Source: Candidatus Tokpelaia sp. JSC188 | GTDB lineage: Bacteria > Pseudomonadota > Alphaproteobacteria > Rhizobiales > Rhizobiaceae | DNA: 44,519 nt | Assembly: GCA_003331065.1 (NCBI GenBank) | Contig: QENB01000002.1 | Span: forward strand, 7,501-52,019 | Direction of reading: 5' to 3' | Shown: positions 30,093 through 40,723 of the stretch, piece by piece | Layout of the letters: every line of letters begins with the position of its first letter | Numbering within the stretch: position 1 is the stretch's first letter | Program-made: the position numbers and the translations under genes | The notes under the pieces: model-generated | Told to the model about the DNA's origin: nothing | What the model saw: only the letters and a program-made list of their open reading frames with translations | Databases searched by the model: none

Positions 30093-30758
30093 TTATAATG
30101 TGTTTAGCGAAGCAGGGATGCTATTGCTTTTAATGATGGCTTTACATAAATCAGCGATGATACAATCCTGGCACTTGGGTTTACGAGCCTTGCAGATATA
30201 ACGACCATGTAAAATAAGCCAATGATGAGCATGCAAGAGATAATATGTTGGGATAACCTGTAGAAGTTTTTTTTCTACCTGTTCTACCGTTTTCCCAGTG
30301 GCAAGTCCTAGCCGGTTGGCAATGCGAAAAATGTGAGTATCCACAGCCATTGTTAATTCACGAAAGGCGGTGTTCAGAATAACATTAGCGGTTTTTTGTC
30401 CTACACCAGGCAATTCCATTAAGGCTTGTCGGCTTCTAGGCACTCGCCCCTGATTATTCTCGATCAGGATGTGTGAGAAAGCAATAATATTCTTTGCTTT
30501 ATTACGCCATAAGCCGATTGTACGGATATGCTGCCCTAACTCTTCTTCTCCAAGAGCAATCATTTTTTCTGGCGTATCAGCAATTTTAAACAGCGATTTT
30601 GTTGCCTTGTTAACACCTGTATCGGTTGCCTGCGCAGAAAGAACAACAGCAACAAGAAACGTGTAGAGGTTTGTATACTTTAGTTCACTTTTCGGATTTG
30701 GTCTTTGGATTGAAAATCTGCGAAAGATTTCCTCAATCTCACCTCTCGCATAAGTCAT
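30093..30758 (-). CDS. nth: endonuclease III (DNA glycosylase/AP lyase)
   Basis: This is a base-excision repair enzyme that removes oxidised pyrimidines and cleaves the abasic site. It is 221 residues. The helix-hairpin-helix is LPGVGQKTANVIL with the catalytic Lys122, followed by the catalytic Asp140 in AVDTHIFRI. The 4Fe-4S cluster is bound by Cys189, Cys196, Cys199 and Cys205 in C-x6-C-x2-C-x5-C spacing. All key residues are intact, so a core repair enzyme is retained. The start lacks a strong ribosome-binding site. Confidence 0.95.
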   Translation of the reverse strand: MTYARGEIEEIFRRFSIQRPNPKSELKYTNLYTFLVAVVLSAQATDTGVNKATKSLFKIADTPEKMIALGEEELGQHIRTIGLWRNKAKNIIAFSHILIENNQGRVPRSRQALMELPGVGQKTANVILNTAFRELTMAVDTHIFRIANRLGLATGKTVEQVEKKLLQVIPTYYLLHAHHWLILHGRYICKARKPKCQDCIIADLCKAIIKSNSIPASLNTL

Positions 30759-30866
30759 ATAGCAAAATACCTGATCTTTTCGTCTTTCTGAATGAGGTTT
30801 AACGTTAAAATCTTATATATTCTTAAGCGAATTTACCAGAAAATCCTACTTCGTAACTGACAAATC

Positions 30867-31673
30867 TTAGTCATAGTCCAGTTTGTAAAGTTTTGGAAGA
30901 CGCTGTCTTAAGCATGGAAGTTGCTCACGGCAAGCATGAATTTGATCGATATCAATATCGGCAAAAATCAACCCTTCATCCTTACTTTTACTGCTCATAA
31001 TGATTCCCATTGGATTATAGATACTACTGCATCCCGCATAATCATTTCCTACCTGATTGGCAATGCAGACAAAGACCGTGTTTTCAACTGCCCGTGCCTG
31101 AGAAAGTGTCAAAAGATGTTCTTCTTTCATAACGCCATTAATCCATGCTGTCGGCACAATTAGTATATCTGCGCCTTGCAAGGCGAGAGTGCGGCTAATT
31201 TCAGGAAAGCGCAGCTCATAACAAACCAAAATACCAATCGTTCCAAGCTTAGTCTTTACCGGTGTGAAGCCGTTATCACCCGGAATAATATTCCAGGATT
31301 CATTATAACAAAATGCATCATAAAGATGGGTTTTGCGGTAGCTATGTATGAGCTGGCCCTCATCATTAAGAAAGATAATGGTATTATAAGATCGCTCTTG
31401 TTCACCAAATTTACTTTCATATATGCCAAAAATAATATAAATTTTGTGTTTTTTGGCGGCTGCCGCAAGAGTTTTAACGAAAGGTCCGTCAATTGATTCT
31501 GCAATATCAGCGTGTTTGATTGTGGTATTTATCGACATAAGAGACATAAATGCTTCAGGGAAAACGATAAAATTAGCTTTTTCTGCTTTCGCCCAAACAA
31601 TGTAAGTAAGGGCTTTGTCAAGATTTCTTTGTTTATCATGACTGACAACCAATTGGGCAACAGCTATTTTCAT
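30867..31673 (-). CDS. carbon-nitrogen hydrolase (nitrilase superfamily)
   Basis: This hydrolase of the nitrilase/amidase superfamily, 268 residues, has the catalytic triad Glu40 (FPEAF), Lys114 (RKTHLYD) and Cys151 (VCYELRFPE), all present. The fold resembles Nit-type deaminated-glutathione amidase and omega-amidase, but the substrate cannot be told from sequence. N-carbamoylputrescine amidase is another possibility; its presence 1.8 kb from the decarboxylase gene is suggestive but not proof, and the two genes are on opposite strands. The ATG at 31673 has GGAG 8 bases upstream; the longer in-frame start adds 16 residues not in the family. Confidence 0.88.
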   Translation of the reverse strand: MKIAVAQLVVSHDKQRNLDKALTYIVWAKAEKANFIVFPEAFMSLMSINTTIKHADIAESIDGPFVKTLAAAAKKHKIYIIFGIYESKFGEQERSYNTIIFLNDEGQLIHSYRKTHLYDAFCYNESWNIIPGDNGFTPVKTKLGTIGILVCYELRFPEISRTLALQGADILIVPTAWINGVMKEEHLLTLSQARAVENTVFVCIANQVGNDYAGCSSIYNPMGIIMSSKSKDEGLIFADIDIDQIHACREQLPCLRQRLPKLYKLDYD

Positions 31674-31894
31674 GGCCTTACTCCTTAGTGCAGACAAGAC
31701 ATTAAGTTTGTTCTTGCACACTCTGCCAAAGTTACATTATTATCAATCTTTTCTTGCCAGGAAACATATAGCATATGAACACTCACCACTAGGGCTTGAT
31801 TGAGGAAAAAAATCTCACCATATTAGTCGTAAGAGTGTGCTGATGCCATATAGAGTCAGCATTATTCAATTGCTTGGAATACGGACTGTAACTA

Positions 31895-32289
31895 ATGACA
31901 ACACGTATTGCTTCTTTTTTAAGTCCTGTTCTGTTTGGATTTGGTATGATAGAAAAAGTGCTGGAGAGAACAGCAAAGTTCATGACCGCTATCCTCCCTA
32001 TAGTATTGAACGCCTTTGTACCTCAACTAATAACTCATAAGTTACGTGTCACTCTTGCACTGACCGCCTCAGAGATAGAATATGACCCTGAAGGGACAGT
32101 TTGTTGATGATTCGAAAACAGTATGTTGATCTAATGCGAATATTTTTTACATCGTAGCATTGTAGCATTATTTTACACCGGATTCAGTAGATTCTTTTAT
32201 AGTTTGGGAATGCGCGTATGATTGGTTTTGAATTGAGAAATGGCTTACTATTGGTTTGCCTTGATAGGCTCTATCTGAAAAGCAGGTAA
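31895..32289 (+). pseudogene. broken small heat-shock protein gene (Hsp20/IbpA family)
   Basis: Successive frames recover an Hsp20 protein of the type that in rhizobia precedes a DUF1150 gene. They are MTTRIASFLSPVLFGFGMIE and KVLERTAK (from 31895), DRYPPYSIERL in a shifted frame (about 31985-32015), KLRVTLALTASEIEYDPEG back in the first frame (about 32036-32095), VDDSK (about 32104) and GFELRNGLLLVCLDRLYLK (32224-32280), matching the C-terminal GAELxNGLLxIDL block. At least two frameshifts and internal stops destroy the reading frame, and part of the alpha-crystallin core is missing. The intact DUF1150 gene follows at 32366. Confidence 0.85.
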
Positions 32290-32365
32290 AGGTGTATTGT
32301 CATTTCTGCATGTGATGATTAAGCAGAGATAGTTCTCAGGCTGATGCGGATATCAGGAGGATATC

Positions 32366-32617
32366 ATGACAGAATCAAAAATTGTTTTTACAGATATCGA
32401 ATTTGCACAATTGGGTGAAGGGCGTGTTGCTTATCTCAAGCGTGTCAAAACAGATGAACTAGCAGAAAAATTTCCTGATTTGCCACCAATGACTCCAGGA
32501 ATTGAGGTATGGGGGCTTTTTGGTGCTGCTGGCGAACCTATTATTTTATCTGATGTGCGCGCACAGGCTCTTGCCGGTGCGCGTGAACATGAATTAGAGA
32601 CTGTTACTCTTCATTAG
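32366..32617 (+). CDS. DUF1150 family protein
   Basis: An 83-residue soluble protein of the alphaproteobacterial DUF1150 family, function unknown. It has the typical LGEGRVAYLKRV and PGIEVWGLFGAAGEPIILSD blocks and a C-terminal helix rich in Ala and Glu. A strong AGGAGG site precedes the ATG. In relatives it forms a pair with the Hsp20 gene and is thought to be co-regulated with heat shock. Here its partner upstream is a pseudogene while this gene is intact, which suggests a role independent of Hsp20, or very recent loss of the partner. Confidence 0.9.
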   Translation: MTESKIVFTDIEFAQLGEGRVAYLKRVKTDELAEKFPDLPPMTPGIEVWGLFGAAGEPIILSDVRAQALAGAREHELETVTLH

Positions 32618-32927
32618 GGGGATTAATGCCTATAAAATTAATGAAGAAAGTAGGATATCTTGTTTATTTTTCTCTTTTCCTTGTAATTTGGATAAAATGC
32701 AGTACGTATGGAGCATAATAGATGTGATGGTAATGAAATATGTGCTTTGAAACTAATTCTAAGAAAACATATGGTCATGGTTCTGAGGTGGCCTCATGGT
32801 AGCGGGAAATTTTAGATGCTATCTTAGTGGATATGCATCAATCAGGGTTTTACCGGTTTATTCCGCTAACAATCTGTGATTGCTTATCTTAATCAATGTG
32901 CTCGTTCTGCCATTCGCTGTGGGACAA
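32618..32927. other. gap after the DUF1150 gene
   Basis: These 310 bp have no intact gene. It is likely the more decayed part of the rpoN relic that becomes readable just downstream, but I could not align residues with confidence. Confidence 0.4.
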
Positions 32928-33150
32928 CGTAAAGTATCTCCCAGAGATATCGTATGGTATTTTGAATTGTGCAACCCTTTTCATCTGAGGGTTTAGCTAA
33001 AAAAGTTGTAGTAATATTTTACCTTTTAATGGACACAAAATCTGATTCGGCGGAAATCTTCACACACAAAACCATACTATCCTACGAACTGCGTATTTTT
33101 CGTAAGGAAATTAAAATCGATTCAAGGATGTATGATGTATTATTAAGAAG
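32928..33150 (+). pseudogene. probable relic of the rpoN (sigma-54) 3' end
   Basis: Scattered frames recall the C-terminal third of sigma-54. RKVSPRD...WYFELCNPF (from 32928) corresponds to NKYxxTPRGIFELKYFF. KSDSAEI (about 33038) corresponds to the LSDDxIV region. LRIFRKEIKIDSRM (about 33092-33133) corresponds to the RpoN-box end ARRTVAKYRxxMxIxSS. The matches are short and imperfect. The case is strengthened by position: in rhizobia rpoN is followed by hpf and ptsN, and the next two features are exactly a decayed hpf and intact ptsN. Confidence 0.45.
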
Positions 33151-33157
33151 GTTTGTG

Positions 33158-33418
33158 ATGATGCTTTTCGTTTCAGGAAGGCAGATTTCCTATTGGGAGT
33201 GCTTTAGCAGCATTGAGAAACGTATCAGAAATGCTGTTTTTAAATACTGTGACAAACGCTATAATAGGTCATGTAAGAATTCTTATGAAGATTTTGTAGT
33301 TTTCCTGTTGTCGCAGGTGTCATCAGGCTTGATTATTGTAGGTAATCCGCTGCTTATCTTTCGCAATATATGGAAATGCGATAATTCGCATTGTTTATTG
33401 AGGTACAGTATTAGATAG
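33158..33418 (+). pseudogene. hpf: broken ribosome hibernation promoting factor gene (hpf/raiA)
   Basis: From the ATG at 33158 (GAAGG ribosome-binding site retained) the frame reads MMLFVSGRQISYWECFSS and IEKRIRNAVFKYCDKRY. It aligns residue for residue, with one missing Arg, to the start of alphaproteobacterial HPF (VSGKHMxIGxxFRxRIExRIxxAVxKYFDGGY). After that the expected GHV strand lies in another frame (IIGHVRI near 33260), and the rest, including the C-terminal dimerisation domain, is unrecognisable. The long open frame covering 32969-33418 fuses unrelated relics and is not a gene. HPF would pair 100S ribosomes in stationary phase. Confidence 0.75.
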
Positions 33419-33493
33419 CAATATTGGCTGAATTAATCATTCGATAATGAAACAATCTGATAATATCAATTTGATTAAAGGGAAGTAAGAGTA

Positions 33494-33973
33494 ATGGATT
33501 TAAGCGATTTGATTGCACAAGAAGCCATCATCCCAGCTCTTAAAGCAAATTCTAAAAAACAAGTTTTACAAATTATGGCTGAAAAGGCATCTGTTATCAG
33601 TGGGTTGCCAAAACATAAAATCTTCAAAACCGTTCTTCAACGGGAAAAATTGGGTACAACAAGCGTGGGCAATGGTATTGCTATCCCGCATGGCAAGTTA
33701 CTTGGTCTCGATAAGATTATTGGTGTTTTTGCCCGCCTTGAGCATCCTATCGATTTTGAAGCTTTAGATGATCAACCGGTTGATCTAGTATTCCTTCTTC
33801 TCGCACCGGAAAGCGCAGGTGCGGATCATCTAAAAGCGTTATCACGTGTTGCACGATTGCTTCGTAATCCTGAGATTATTAGCAAACTCAGAAATGTCCC
33901 TGAGATTCAAGCTCTTCATTCCTTTTTGACACAAAATCCATCTTTGAAACATAGCATATCCGCTGTATTGTGA
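33494..33973 (+). CDS. ptsN: PTS IIA-like nitrogen-regulatory protein
   Basis: EIIA-Ntr is the terminal phosphate acceptor of the nitrogen PTS, regulating potassium transport, stringent response and metabolism rather than carrying sugar. It is 159 residues, one EIIA type-2 domain. The phosphorylated His66 is in GIAIPHGK (61-68). The surrounding TTSVGNGIAIPHG and DLVFLLLAPESAGADHLKAL motifs are intact. AAGGGAAG precedes the ATG. In relatives it is the distal gene of rpoN-hpf-ptsN; here the two upstream genes are decayed but ptsN survives, so it must use its own or a readthrough promoter. Upstream partners EI-Ntr and NPr are not in the window. Confidence 0.93.
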   Translation: MDLSDLIAQEAIIPALKANSKKQVLQIMAEKASVISGLPKHKIFKTVLQREKLGTTSVGNGIAIPHGKLLGLDKIIGVFARLEHPIDFEALDDQPVDLVFLLLAPESAGADHLKALSRVARLLRNPEIISKLRNVPEIQALHSFLTQNPSLKHSISAVL

Positions 33974-34491
33974 AGCAATTCAGGAGATCTGTCTTTAACT
34001 TTATGGGCGAAATTTCTTGTTATATTGTAAATAAAAACACAGGATGACTTTTATCTATTTTCAAAATGATAAAATAGTTCCTGTTAGAAGTCTTACTTAT
34101 TACTCACGCCTCAAGGAAAAAGATCAACTAGCGTGATAAAGGCAGATCCAGAACTGACAGCAGTTTACAATTATTTTCGATTAGATTTTATGGATCAAAT
34201 GCTGATTGTATAAATAAAATTGAATACATTTAAATAGCTGGTTTATTTCAAATAATTCTGTCGAGATATTCTCGATTTAAACAACATAAAATATGTGAAA
34301 TGTGGGAATACCCTAATTTTTAATTTACATAGCTATCCTAATTGCTATATCGGATCCTTAAATCAAGGCCATGTAGCTCGCAAATAGTACTCAAGTATGG
34401 GCCATCTGCTATAAAATTCAGTGTAAAAAAGATTTTTTAATTAGAATTTCAATTTTTTTATTCTTCCAGGGCTAAATCCTCTCAAAGCTCA
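33974..34491. other. gap between ptsN and the dnaK promoter
   Basis: AT-rich sequence without a supportable gene or clear terminator. Confidence 0.55.
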
Positions 34492-34520
34492 CTTGCGGTG
34501 AAAAAGAGCGCTCCTTATAT
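34492..34520 (+). promoter_or_regulatory. sigma-32 (RpoH)-like heat-shock promoter of dnaK
   Basis: CTTGCG (34492-34497) followed 15 bases later by CCTTATAT (34513-34520) fits the RpoH pattern CTTGxx / CCxxATxT. It lies 133 bp before the dnaK ATG in an otherwise AT-rich gap. This predicts that heat-shock control of dnaK is preserved. Confidence 0.6.
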
Positions 34521-34652
34521 ACCTTTCGACCTCGCTTGTCTTAACAGGTTATTAAAGAAGCTTATGATGCGGGCAAATCCGAGAGTGGGAACGGTCTTAA
34601 GAAATGCTTCGTTTCAAAGATCTTAGCGATTCGCTAAATGGAGAGTTTAAAA

Positions 34653-36554
34653 ATGGCAAAAGTTATTGGTATTGATCTTGGTACAACCAATTCTTGCGTT
34701 TCTGTCATGGATGGCAAGAGCGCAAAAGTTATTGAAAATGCGGAGGGTGCCCGTACTACACCTTCTATTGTCGCATTTTCAGATAATAGTGAACGTCTTG
34801 TTGGACAGCCCGCAAAGCGCCAGGCCGTAACTAATCCGGAAGGAACTGTTTTTGCAGTCAAACGACTGATTGGCCGACGCTTTGATGATCCGATGGTCGA
34901 AAAGGATAAAAAACTGGTTCCTTATAAGATTGTTAAAGGTGATAATGGCGATGCTTGGGTCGAAATTGATGGGAAGAAGTATTCGCCATCTCAAATTTCT
35001 GCCATGATATTGCAGAAAATGAAGGAGACAGCAGAATCCTATCTAGGAGAAAAGATTGAACAGGCTGTTATTACCGTTCCCGCCTATTTTAATGATGCTC
35101 AGCGCCAAGCGACAAAAGATGCTGGCAAAATTTCCGGTCTTGAAGTGTTGCGTATCATCAATGAACCAACTGCCGCTGCACTTGCCTATGGTCTTGATAA
35201 AAAGGAAGGCAAGACAATTGCCGTTTACGACTTGGGTGGAGGTACATTTGATATTTCGGTTCTTGAAATTGGTGATGGTGTTTTTGAAGTTAAGTCGACC
35301 AATGGTGATACATTTCTTGGCGGTGAAGACTTTGATATGCGACTTGTCACTTATTTTGCTGACGAGTTTAAAAAAGAACAAGGCATTGATCTAAAAAATG
35401 ACAAACTTGCCTTGCAACGCTTAAAAGAGGCTGCAGAAAAGGCGAAGATCGAGCTTTCCTCTGCGCAGCAAACAGAAATCAACCTACCCTTTATTACAGC
35501 AGATCAGAGCGGCCCGAAGCATCTAACCATGAAATTAACACGGGCAAAATTTGAGTCGCTTGTTGAAGATCTAGTGAATCGTACAGTTGAACCATGCAAA
35601 GCAGCGCTTAAAGATGCTGGCTTCAGCGCCGGTGAAATTAACGAAGTAGTTTTGGTAGGCGGCATGACACGTATGCCTAAAATTCAAGAGGTTGTGAAAG
35701 CTTTCTTCGGTCAGGATCCGCACAAAGGTGTTAATCCTGATGAAGTTGTTGCCATGGGGGCAGCTATTCAGGCTGGTGTCTTGCAGGGCGATGTCAAAGA
35801 CGTATTATTGCTTGATGTAACACCTCTTTCTTTAGGTATTGAGACGTTAGGGGGGGTGTTTACTCGCCTAATTGAACGGAATACCACCATTCCAACCAAG
35901 AAATCGCAGACGTTTTCTACTGCTGAAGATAACCAGAACGCGGTGACAATCCGTGTTTTCCAAGGAGAGCGTGAAATGGCCACTGATAATAAGCTGTTAG
36001 CGCATTTTGATTTGGTTGGTATTCCGCCAGCACCACGCGGTATCCCGCAAATTGAAGTTACCTTTGACATTGATGCAAATGGTATTGTGAATGTTTCAGC
36101 GCGCGACAAGGGAACAGGGAAGGAGCAACAAATTCGTATTCAAGCTTCTGGTGGTTTGAGCGATACTGATATTGATAAAATGGTTAAAGATGCGGAGGCA
36201 CATGCGACAGAGGACAAGAAACGTCGTGAAATTGTAGAGGTTAAAAATCAAGCTGAAGCGCTTGTTCATTCAACAGAAAAATCTCTTGTAGAATATGGTG
36301 ATAAAGTTTCCGGCAATGACAAACAGGCTATTGAAGATGCACTTGCCGACCTCAAAAAGGTTCTTGAAGGAGATGATATAGAGGATATTAAAGTAAAGAT
36401 GCAAAAATTAGCTGAAATCAGTATGAAACTTGGTCAGGCTATGTATAAAGCATCGCAGACTGAGGCTGCTAATAGTGTCGATACAGGAACGGCTAATGAT
36501 GATGTTGTTGATGCTGATTTTGAAGAATTAGATGATGGTAAGAAGAAGTCATAA
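34653..36554 (+). CDS. dnaK: molecular chaperone DnaK (Hsp70)
   Basis: This is the ATP-driven Hsp70 chaperone, working with DnaJ and GrpE. It is 633 residues. The ATPase domain begins [15 protein letters not shown]. Phosphate loops include [15 protein letters not shown] (191-205) and [12 protein letters not shown]. The linker [12 protein letters not shown] leads to the beta-sandwich substrate domain and a helical lid ending in the acidic [11 protein letters not shown] nearby in-frame ATG at 34638 is passed over because GGAG sits 9 bases before the ATG at 34653, giving the family N terminus. grpE is not in the window. dnaJ follows after 294 bp. Confidence 0.98.
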   Translation: MAKVIGIDLGTTNSCVSVMDGKSAKVIENAEGARTTPSIVAFSDNSERLVGQPAKRQAVTNPEGTVFAVKRLIGRRFDDPMVEKDKKLVPYKIVKGDNGDAWVEIDGKKYSPSQISAMILQKMKETAESYLGEKIEQAVITVPAYFNDAQRQATKDAGKISGLEVLRIINEPTAAALAYGLDKKEGKTIAVYDLGGGTFDISVLEIGDGVFEVKSTNGDTFLGGEDFDMRLVTYFADEFKKEQGIDLKNDKLALQRLKEAAEKAKIELSSAQQTEINLPFITADQSGPKHLTMKLTRAKFESLVEDLVNRTVEPCKAALKDAGFSAGEINEVVLVGGMTRMPKIQEVVKAFFGQDPHKGVNPDEVVAMGAAIQAGVLQGDVKDVLLLDVTPLSLGIETLGGVFTRLIERNTTIPTKKSQTFSTAEDNQNAVTIRVFQGEREMATDNKLLAHFDLVGIPPAPRGIPQIEVTFDIDANGIVNVSARDKGTGKEQQIRIQASGGLSDTDIDKMVKDAEAHATEDKKRREIVEVKNQAEALVHSTEKSLVEYGDKVSGNDKQAIEDALADLKKVLEGDDIEDIKVKMQKLAEISMKLGQAMYKASQTEAANSVDTGTANDDVVDADFEELDDGKKKS

Positions 36555-36848
36555 AGTCTACATTTGATGATAAACAAATGGCGGCCATTGTTGAAGCTGG
36601 ATCTTATGCACGAAATGTTTTTATGCTTCATCAAGTTTTGTAGTTTTTGAGTTTGTCATAAAACTAATAATTGATTGACAGCAGAAGATGAAAGCAAAAA
36701 CCAGCTTGTTCTTTTTATTGTAAAATAATCATGTATTTAGTTTCATGAAGAGCTCATAAAATTCTTATTATACACATTGTAGATCGTTTCTTATTTCTGA
36801 TGGAATAATTGAAAATGATTGGTTGTTGTTTTCTCAAGGTTAGGGGTT

Positions 36849-37970
36849 ATGAAGATTGATTATTATGAGGTACTTGGTGTAACGCGTGGATGTGATGAAA
36901 AAGTTTTAAAGTCTGCTTTTCGTAAATTGGCTATGCGTTATCATCCTGATCGTAATCCTGGGGATGCGGAATCCGAGCGGCGTTTCAAGGAAATTGGTGA
37001 AGCTTATGAGGTTTTAAAAGATCCGCAGAAGCGGGCAGCTTATGACCGTTATGGGCATGCTGCTTTTGAAAATAGCGGACATGGTAACACTGCTGGTTTC
37101 AGCGGCGGTTTTGCTGATATTTTTGAAGACATTTTCGGCGAGATGATGGGCGCACGCCATAGGCGTGCTGACGGGCGTGAACGCGGAGCAGATCTTAGCT
37201 ATAATATGGAAATCACCCTTGAGGATGCCTATAGCGGTAAAACAATGCAGATCCGTGTACCAACTTCGATTATCTGTGATACTTGTAATGGTAGTGGAGC
37301 TAAAAAAGGTACAGAGCTAATTACCTGTAAGAAGTGTCATGGAATAGGACGTGTACGGGCTGCGCAGGGCTTTTTTTCTATAGAGAGGACTTGTCCGACA
37401 TGTCATGGTCGTGGTAAAATGGTCGATGCTCCTTGCCCCAAATGTCGTGGACAAGGTCGGATAGAAGAAGAACGAAATCTTTCTGTCAATGTTCCATCTG
37501 GTGTTGAGGATGGTACAAGGCTTCGTCTTTCCGGAGAAGGACAGGCTGGTGTTCGTGGTGGGCCGAATGGCGATCTTTATATTTTTCTGTCAATTAGCAC
37601 TCATGAGTTTTTCCAACGCGATGGAGCCGATCTTTATTGCCATGTACCGATTTCAATGGTGACAGCAGCTCTTGGCGGTCAATTTGAAATATCAACCCTC
37701 GATGGTACAAAAAATCATGTTAAGATACCGGAAGGTACACAGAATGGTAGGCAATTTTGCCTAAAAAGGAAAGGTATGCCAATGCTGCGTCAGAAAATGA
37801 CGGGGGATCTATATATACAAGTCATAGTTGAAACACCGCAAAATCTGACTAGACGCCAGCACGAACTATTGCAAGAGTTCAATAAGATCTCTAATCACGA
37901 AAATTCACCTCAGTCGCATGGTTTTTTTGCCCGTATGAAAGAGTTTTTTGAAGGAATAAGCAGCAACTAA
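36849..37970 (+). CDS. dnaJ: chaperone protein DnaJ (Hsp40)
   Basis: This is the canonical type I co-chaperone of DnaK, 373 residues. The J domain spans 1-70, with HPD at 32-34. A Gly/Phe-rich linker runs about 73-105. The zinc-finger domain has four CxxCxGxG repeats (Cys143/146, 160/163, 182/185, 196/199), followed by the two C-terminal substrate-binding barrels. A longer in-frame start 30 bases upstream gives non-family residues, so the ATG at 36849 after AGGTTAGGGG is preferred. It lies downstream of dnaK as in most relatives, but separated by 294 bp; it may be read from the dnaK promoter or its own. Confidence 0.97.
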   Translation: MKIDYYEVLGVTRGCDEKVLKSAFRKLAMRYHPDRNPGDAESERRFKEIGEAYEVLKDPQKRAAYDRYGHAAFENSGHGNTAGFSGGFADIFEDIFGEMMGARHRRADGRERGADLSYNMEITLEDAYSGKTMQIRVPTSIICDTCNGSGAKKGTELITCKKCHGIGRVRAAQGFFSIERTCPTCHGRGKMVDAPCPKCRGQGRIEEERNLSVNVPSGVEDGTRLRLSGEGQAGVRGGPNGDLYIFLSISTHEFFQRDGADLYCHVPISMVTAALGGQFEISTLDGTKNHVKIPEGTQNGRQFCLKRKGMPMLRQKMTGDLYIQVIVETPQNLTRRQHELLQEFNKISNHENSPQSHGFFARMKEFFEGISSN

Positions 37971-38505
37971 ATTGATTGTTTTCTATGGAGAAGGTTGCCT
38001 TGGTTGATAATTTTGCAGAATTAAGACTAAGAACAAAAAACAATGGAGAATAGTGTATAGAACAACTTAGTATGAAATTGACTAAAAGCGTCAGCAAGGA
38101 TCATCGAGAGGGCTCTAAATCTATAAAGTTTTTGGAAGAACCTAGTGCCAGGCAGAAACTGCTAATCAGTTTTTTAAAAAGTCTTTTTTAGGCCTACTCA
38201 TAAGGAGGGGTTCTAATATCATAGTGATGATAAAGATCACTAAAAGCGGTTCTGGGAATCGTTGATGTAGTTAAATTATCAATGTCGCTAGCATATTATT
38301 GAATAATTAAAGCTCGTCGAAAAAGTAGCTAATCTAAACTACCTATGACCTTTACAAAAAATCCTTACATTGCGAATAAAAGGTTTAAAAAGTCGATTCC
38401 ACTTGCATGAATGCACTAACCCAGCCCTAACATGAACCCTATCTATATCTAGCAACATTTGGATCATTGTATATTCAAGATGGGATGGGGAGGGAATGTC
38501 TTGAT
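37971..38505. other. gap between dnaJ and lepA (convergent)
   Basis: These 535 bp lie between two convergent stops. A 39-codon open frame (38072-38191, plus strand, Lys/Ser-rich) has no ribosome-binding site and no known family. No intact gene or clear bidirectional terminator is seen. A pmtA- or pyrF-type gene often follows dnaJ in rhizobia; I could not recognise it. Confidence 0.5.
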
Positions 38506-40311
38506 CTAATCTCCTAGCTTCAGGGCTTGGATAAAGGCGTTTTGTGGAATTTCCACTTTGCCAAACCGGCGCATACGCTTCTTACCTTCTTTCTGTTTTT
38601 CCAAAAGTTTGCGTTTTCGTGTTATATCGCCTCCATAACATTTTGCAGTTACATCTTTTCGCAGTGCACGGATAGTCTCGCGCGCAACAATCTTATTATT
38701 AATGGATGCTTGGATCGCAATTTGGAACATATGTGCTGGAATAAGCTCCTTGAGCTTTGCACACATCGCACGACCGCGTTTTTCTGCCGACCCTTTGTGA
38801 ATCAAAATCGAGAGGGCATCAATTGATTCACCATTGATGAGAAGCGACATCTTGACCAAATCACCTTTACGATAATTCATAATCTGATAATCAAATGATG
38901 CATAACCCTTAGAGATAGACTTCAATCGATCATGAAAATCAAAGACAATTTCATTAAGTGGTAAATCATAACTTATCATTGCACGTGTACCAACATAAGA
39001 TAAGTCGATCTGTGTACCGCGTCGCTCCTGACACAATTTCAGAATTGTGCCAAGGTAATTATCTGGAGTCATAATGGTTGCACGAATCCATGGTTCCTCA
39101 ATTGAAGAAATTTTGACTACATCTGGCATATCAGTTGGGTTATGCAATTCTTTTACTATTTCGTTTATCATATTCACGCGGTAAACAACTGATGGAGCTG
39201 TTGCAATAAGATGAAGATTAAATTCACGTTCCAATCGCTCCTGAATAATTTCAAGATGCAAGAGTCCTAAAAAACCACACCGGAAACCAAAGCCAAGAGC
39301 AGCAGATGTCTCCATCTCAAAGGAGAAGCTGGCATCATTCAAGCGCAGCTTTCCCATTGCCGAACGCAGGTTTTCGAAATCAGCTGTGTCAACCGGAAAC
39401 AAGCTGCAGAAAACAACCGGTTGTGCTGCCTTAAAACCGGATAGCGCTTCTGTACAGGGATGAGAATCTTCTGTGATTGTATCACCGATATTGGTATCGG
39501 CTACTTCCTTGATCGATCCGGTGATAAATCCGATTTCTCCTGGTCCAAGTTCATCTACCTGTATCATTTTTGGAGTAAATACACCGATCCGATCAAGTGG
39601 ATATTTGGCACCTGTCCTCATCATACGAATAGTTTGATTTTTTTTGAGTACACCATCAATCACTCTGACAAGGACGATAACGCCAAGATAAGTATCATAC
39701 CAGCTATCAATAAGCATGGCTTTGAGTGGCTTGCTAGAATTGCCCTCGCGCGGAGGCGGAAGATACCTAACAATTTTTTCGAGCACATCTTTTATACCAG
39801 AACCGATTTTTGCTGAAATTTCAACGGCATCAGAAGAATCAATGCCGATAATCTCTTGAATCTGCTCTTTTACCCGATTAGGTTCAGCAGATGGCAAATC
39901 AATTTTATTTAATACAATCACCAATTCATGATTATTGTGAATTGCCTGATAGACATTGGCAAGAGTTTGTGCTTCAACTCCTTGACTCGAATCCACAACA
40001 AGAAGAGAACCTTCACAAGCTGCAAGCGAACGTGATACTTCGTAAGTAAAATCGACATGGCCTGGGGTGTCAATCATATTCAAAATGTAGGTTTCTCCAT
40101 CATCAGCCTTATACTCCAGCCGTACAGTTTGTGCCTTAATGGTGATACCACGTTCCCGTTCGATCTCCATGGAATCGAGTACCTGCTCTTTCATTTCACG
40201 TGTATCAAGACCACCGGTAAAATAAATAAGACGGTCAGCGAGTGTTGATTTGCCGTGATCAATATGAGCTACGATAGAGAAATTACGTATATGGTCAATC
40301 TTTATTGTCAT
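38506..40311 (-). CDS. lepA: elongation factor 4 (LepA), ribosome-associated GTPase
   Basis: This translational GTPase binds the 70S ribosome, affecting back-translocation and initiation/biogenesis. It is 601 residues from the chosen ATG, the standard length. The G domain has AHIDHGKST (15-23), [17 protein letters not shown] and NKIDLP. Domains II, III and V follow, then the LepA-specific C-terminal domain ([20 protein letters not shown] near 555-575). Twelve further in-frame codons upstream from a TTG are not conserved. No clear ribosome-binding site is visible. It converges on dnaJ and diverges from the IalB-like gene. Confidence 0.97.
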   Translation of the reverse strand: MTIKIDHIRNFSIVAHIDHGKSTLADRLIYFTGGLDTREMKEQVLDSMEIERERGITIKAQTVRLEYKADDGETYILNMIDTPGHVDFTYEVSRSLAACEGSLLVVDSSQGVEAQTLANVYQAIHNNHELVIVLNKIDLPSAEPNRVKEQIQEIIGIDSSDAVEISAKIGSGIKDVLEKIVRYLPPPREGNSSKPLKAMLIDSWYDTYLGVIVLVRVIDGVLKKNQTIRMMRTGAKYPLDRIGVFTPKMIQVDELGPGEIGFITGSIKEVADTNIGDTITEDSHPCTEALSGFKAAQPVVFCSLFPVDTADFENLRSAMGKLRLNDASFSFEMETSAALGFGFRCGFLGLLHLEIIQERLEREFNLHLIATAPSVVYRVNMINEIVKELHNPTDMPDVVKISSIEEPWIRATIMTPDNYLGTILKLCQERRGTQIDLSYVGTRAMISYDLPLNEIVFDFHDRLKSISKGYASFDYQIMNYRKGDLVKMSLLINGESIDALSILIHKGSAEKRGRAMCAKLKELIPAHMFQIAIQASINNKIVARETIRALRKDVTAKCYGGDITRKRKLLEKQKEGKKRMRRFGKVEIPQNAFIQALKLGD

Positions 40312-40723
40312 GGTGACATGTTTAGCAATAACATACACTGAACGCAAAGGTAGTCTTTCAAGATTTCAAGCAATTCAGCTCGTAACGGAGTGCATTTTGC
40401 GCAGAATTCTACAATAAACGAGATTCCTATATCTGATAGTTATACATTATTTATTCGATTTTTCATATGTTAACAATTAATTTAAAGAATCTGTATTGAT
40501 AGAGAATTTTGGGTACAGCTTCCTGTTAACTATGAAAGATTAGAAAATATTTATAGGGATATTGTTTTAGAAGAACATACTTTTTAATCTCTGATTAAAA
40601 GACAGGTTTTATTTAGTAAATCCAGCTGTTAATGTACAGTACAGTGAGTTCATTTCTGGATAGATTATATCAGCCTAGGTTGGATTTATTCATAAAAATG
40701 AAGAAAGGTAAACTGGTAAGATA
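40312..40723. other. divergent gap between lepA and the IalB-like gene
   Basis: These 412 bp of AT-rich sequence contain the promoters of both neighbours. I see no ORF, repeat or RNA that I can support. Confidence 0.5.

Noticed and set aside
32969-33418. 149-codon plus-strand ORF as a novel gene
   Set aside because: Its second half is the start of HPF and its first half resembles the end of RpoN; it is a chance in-frame join of two relics.
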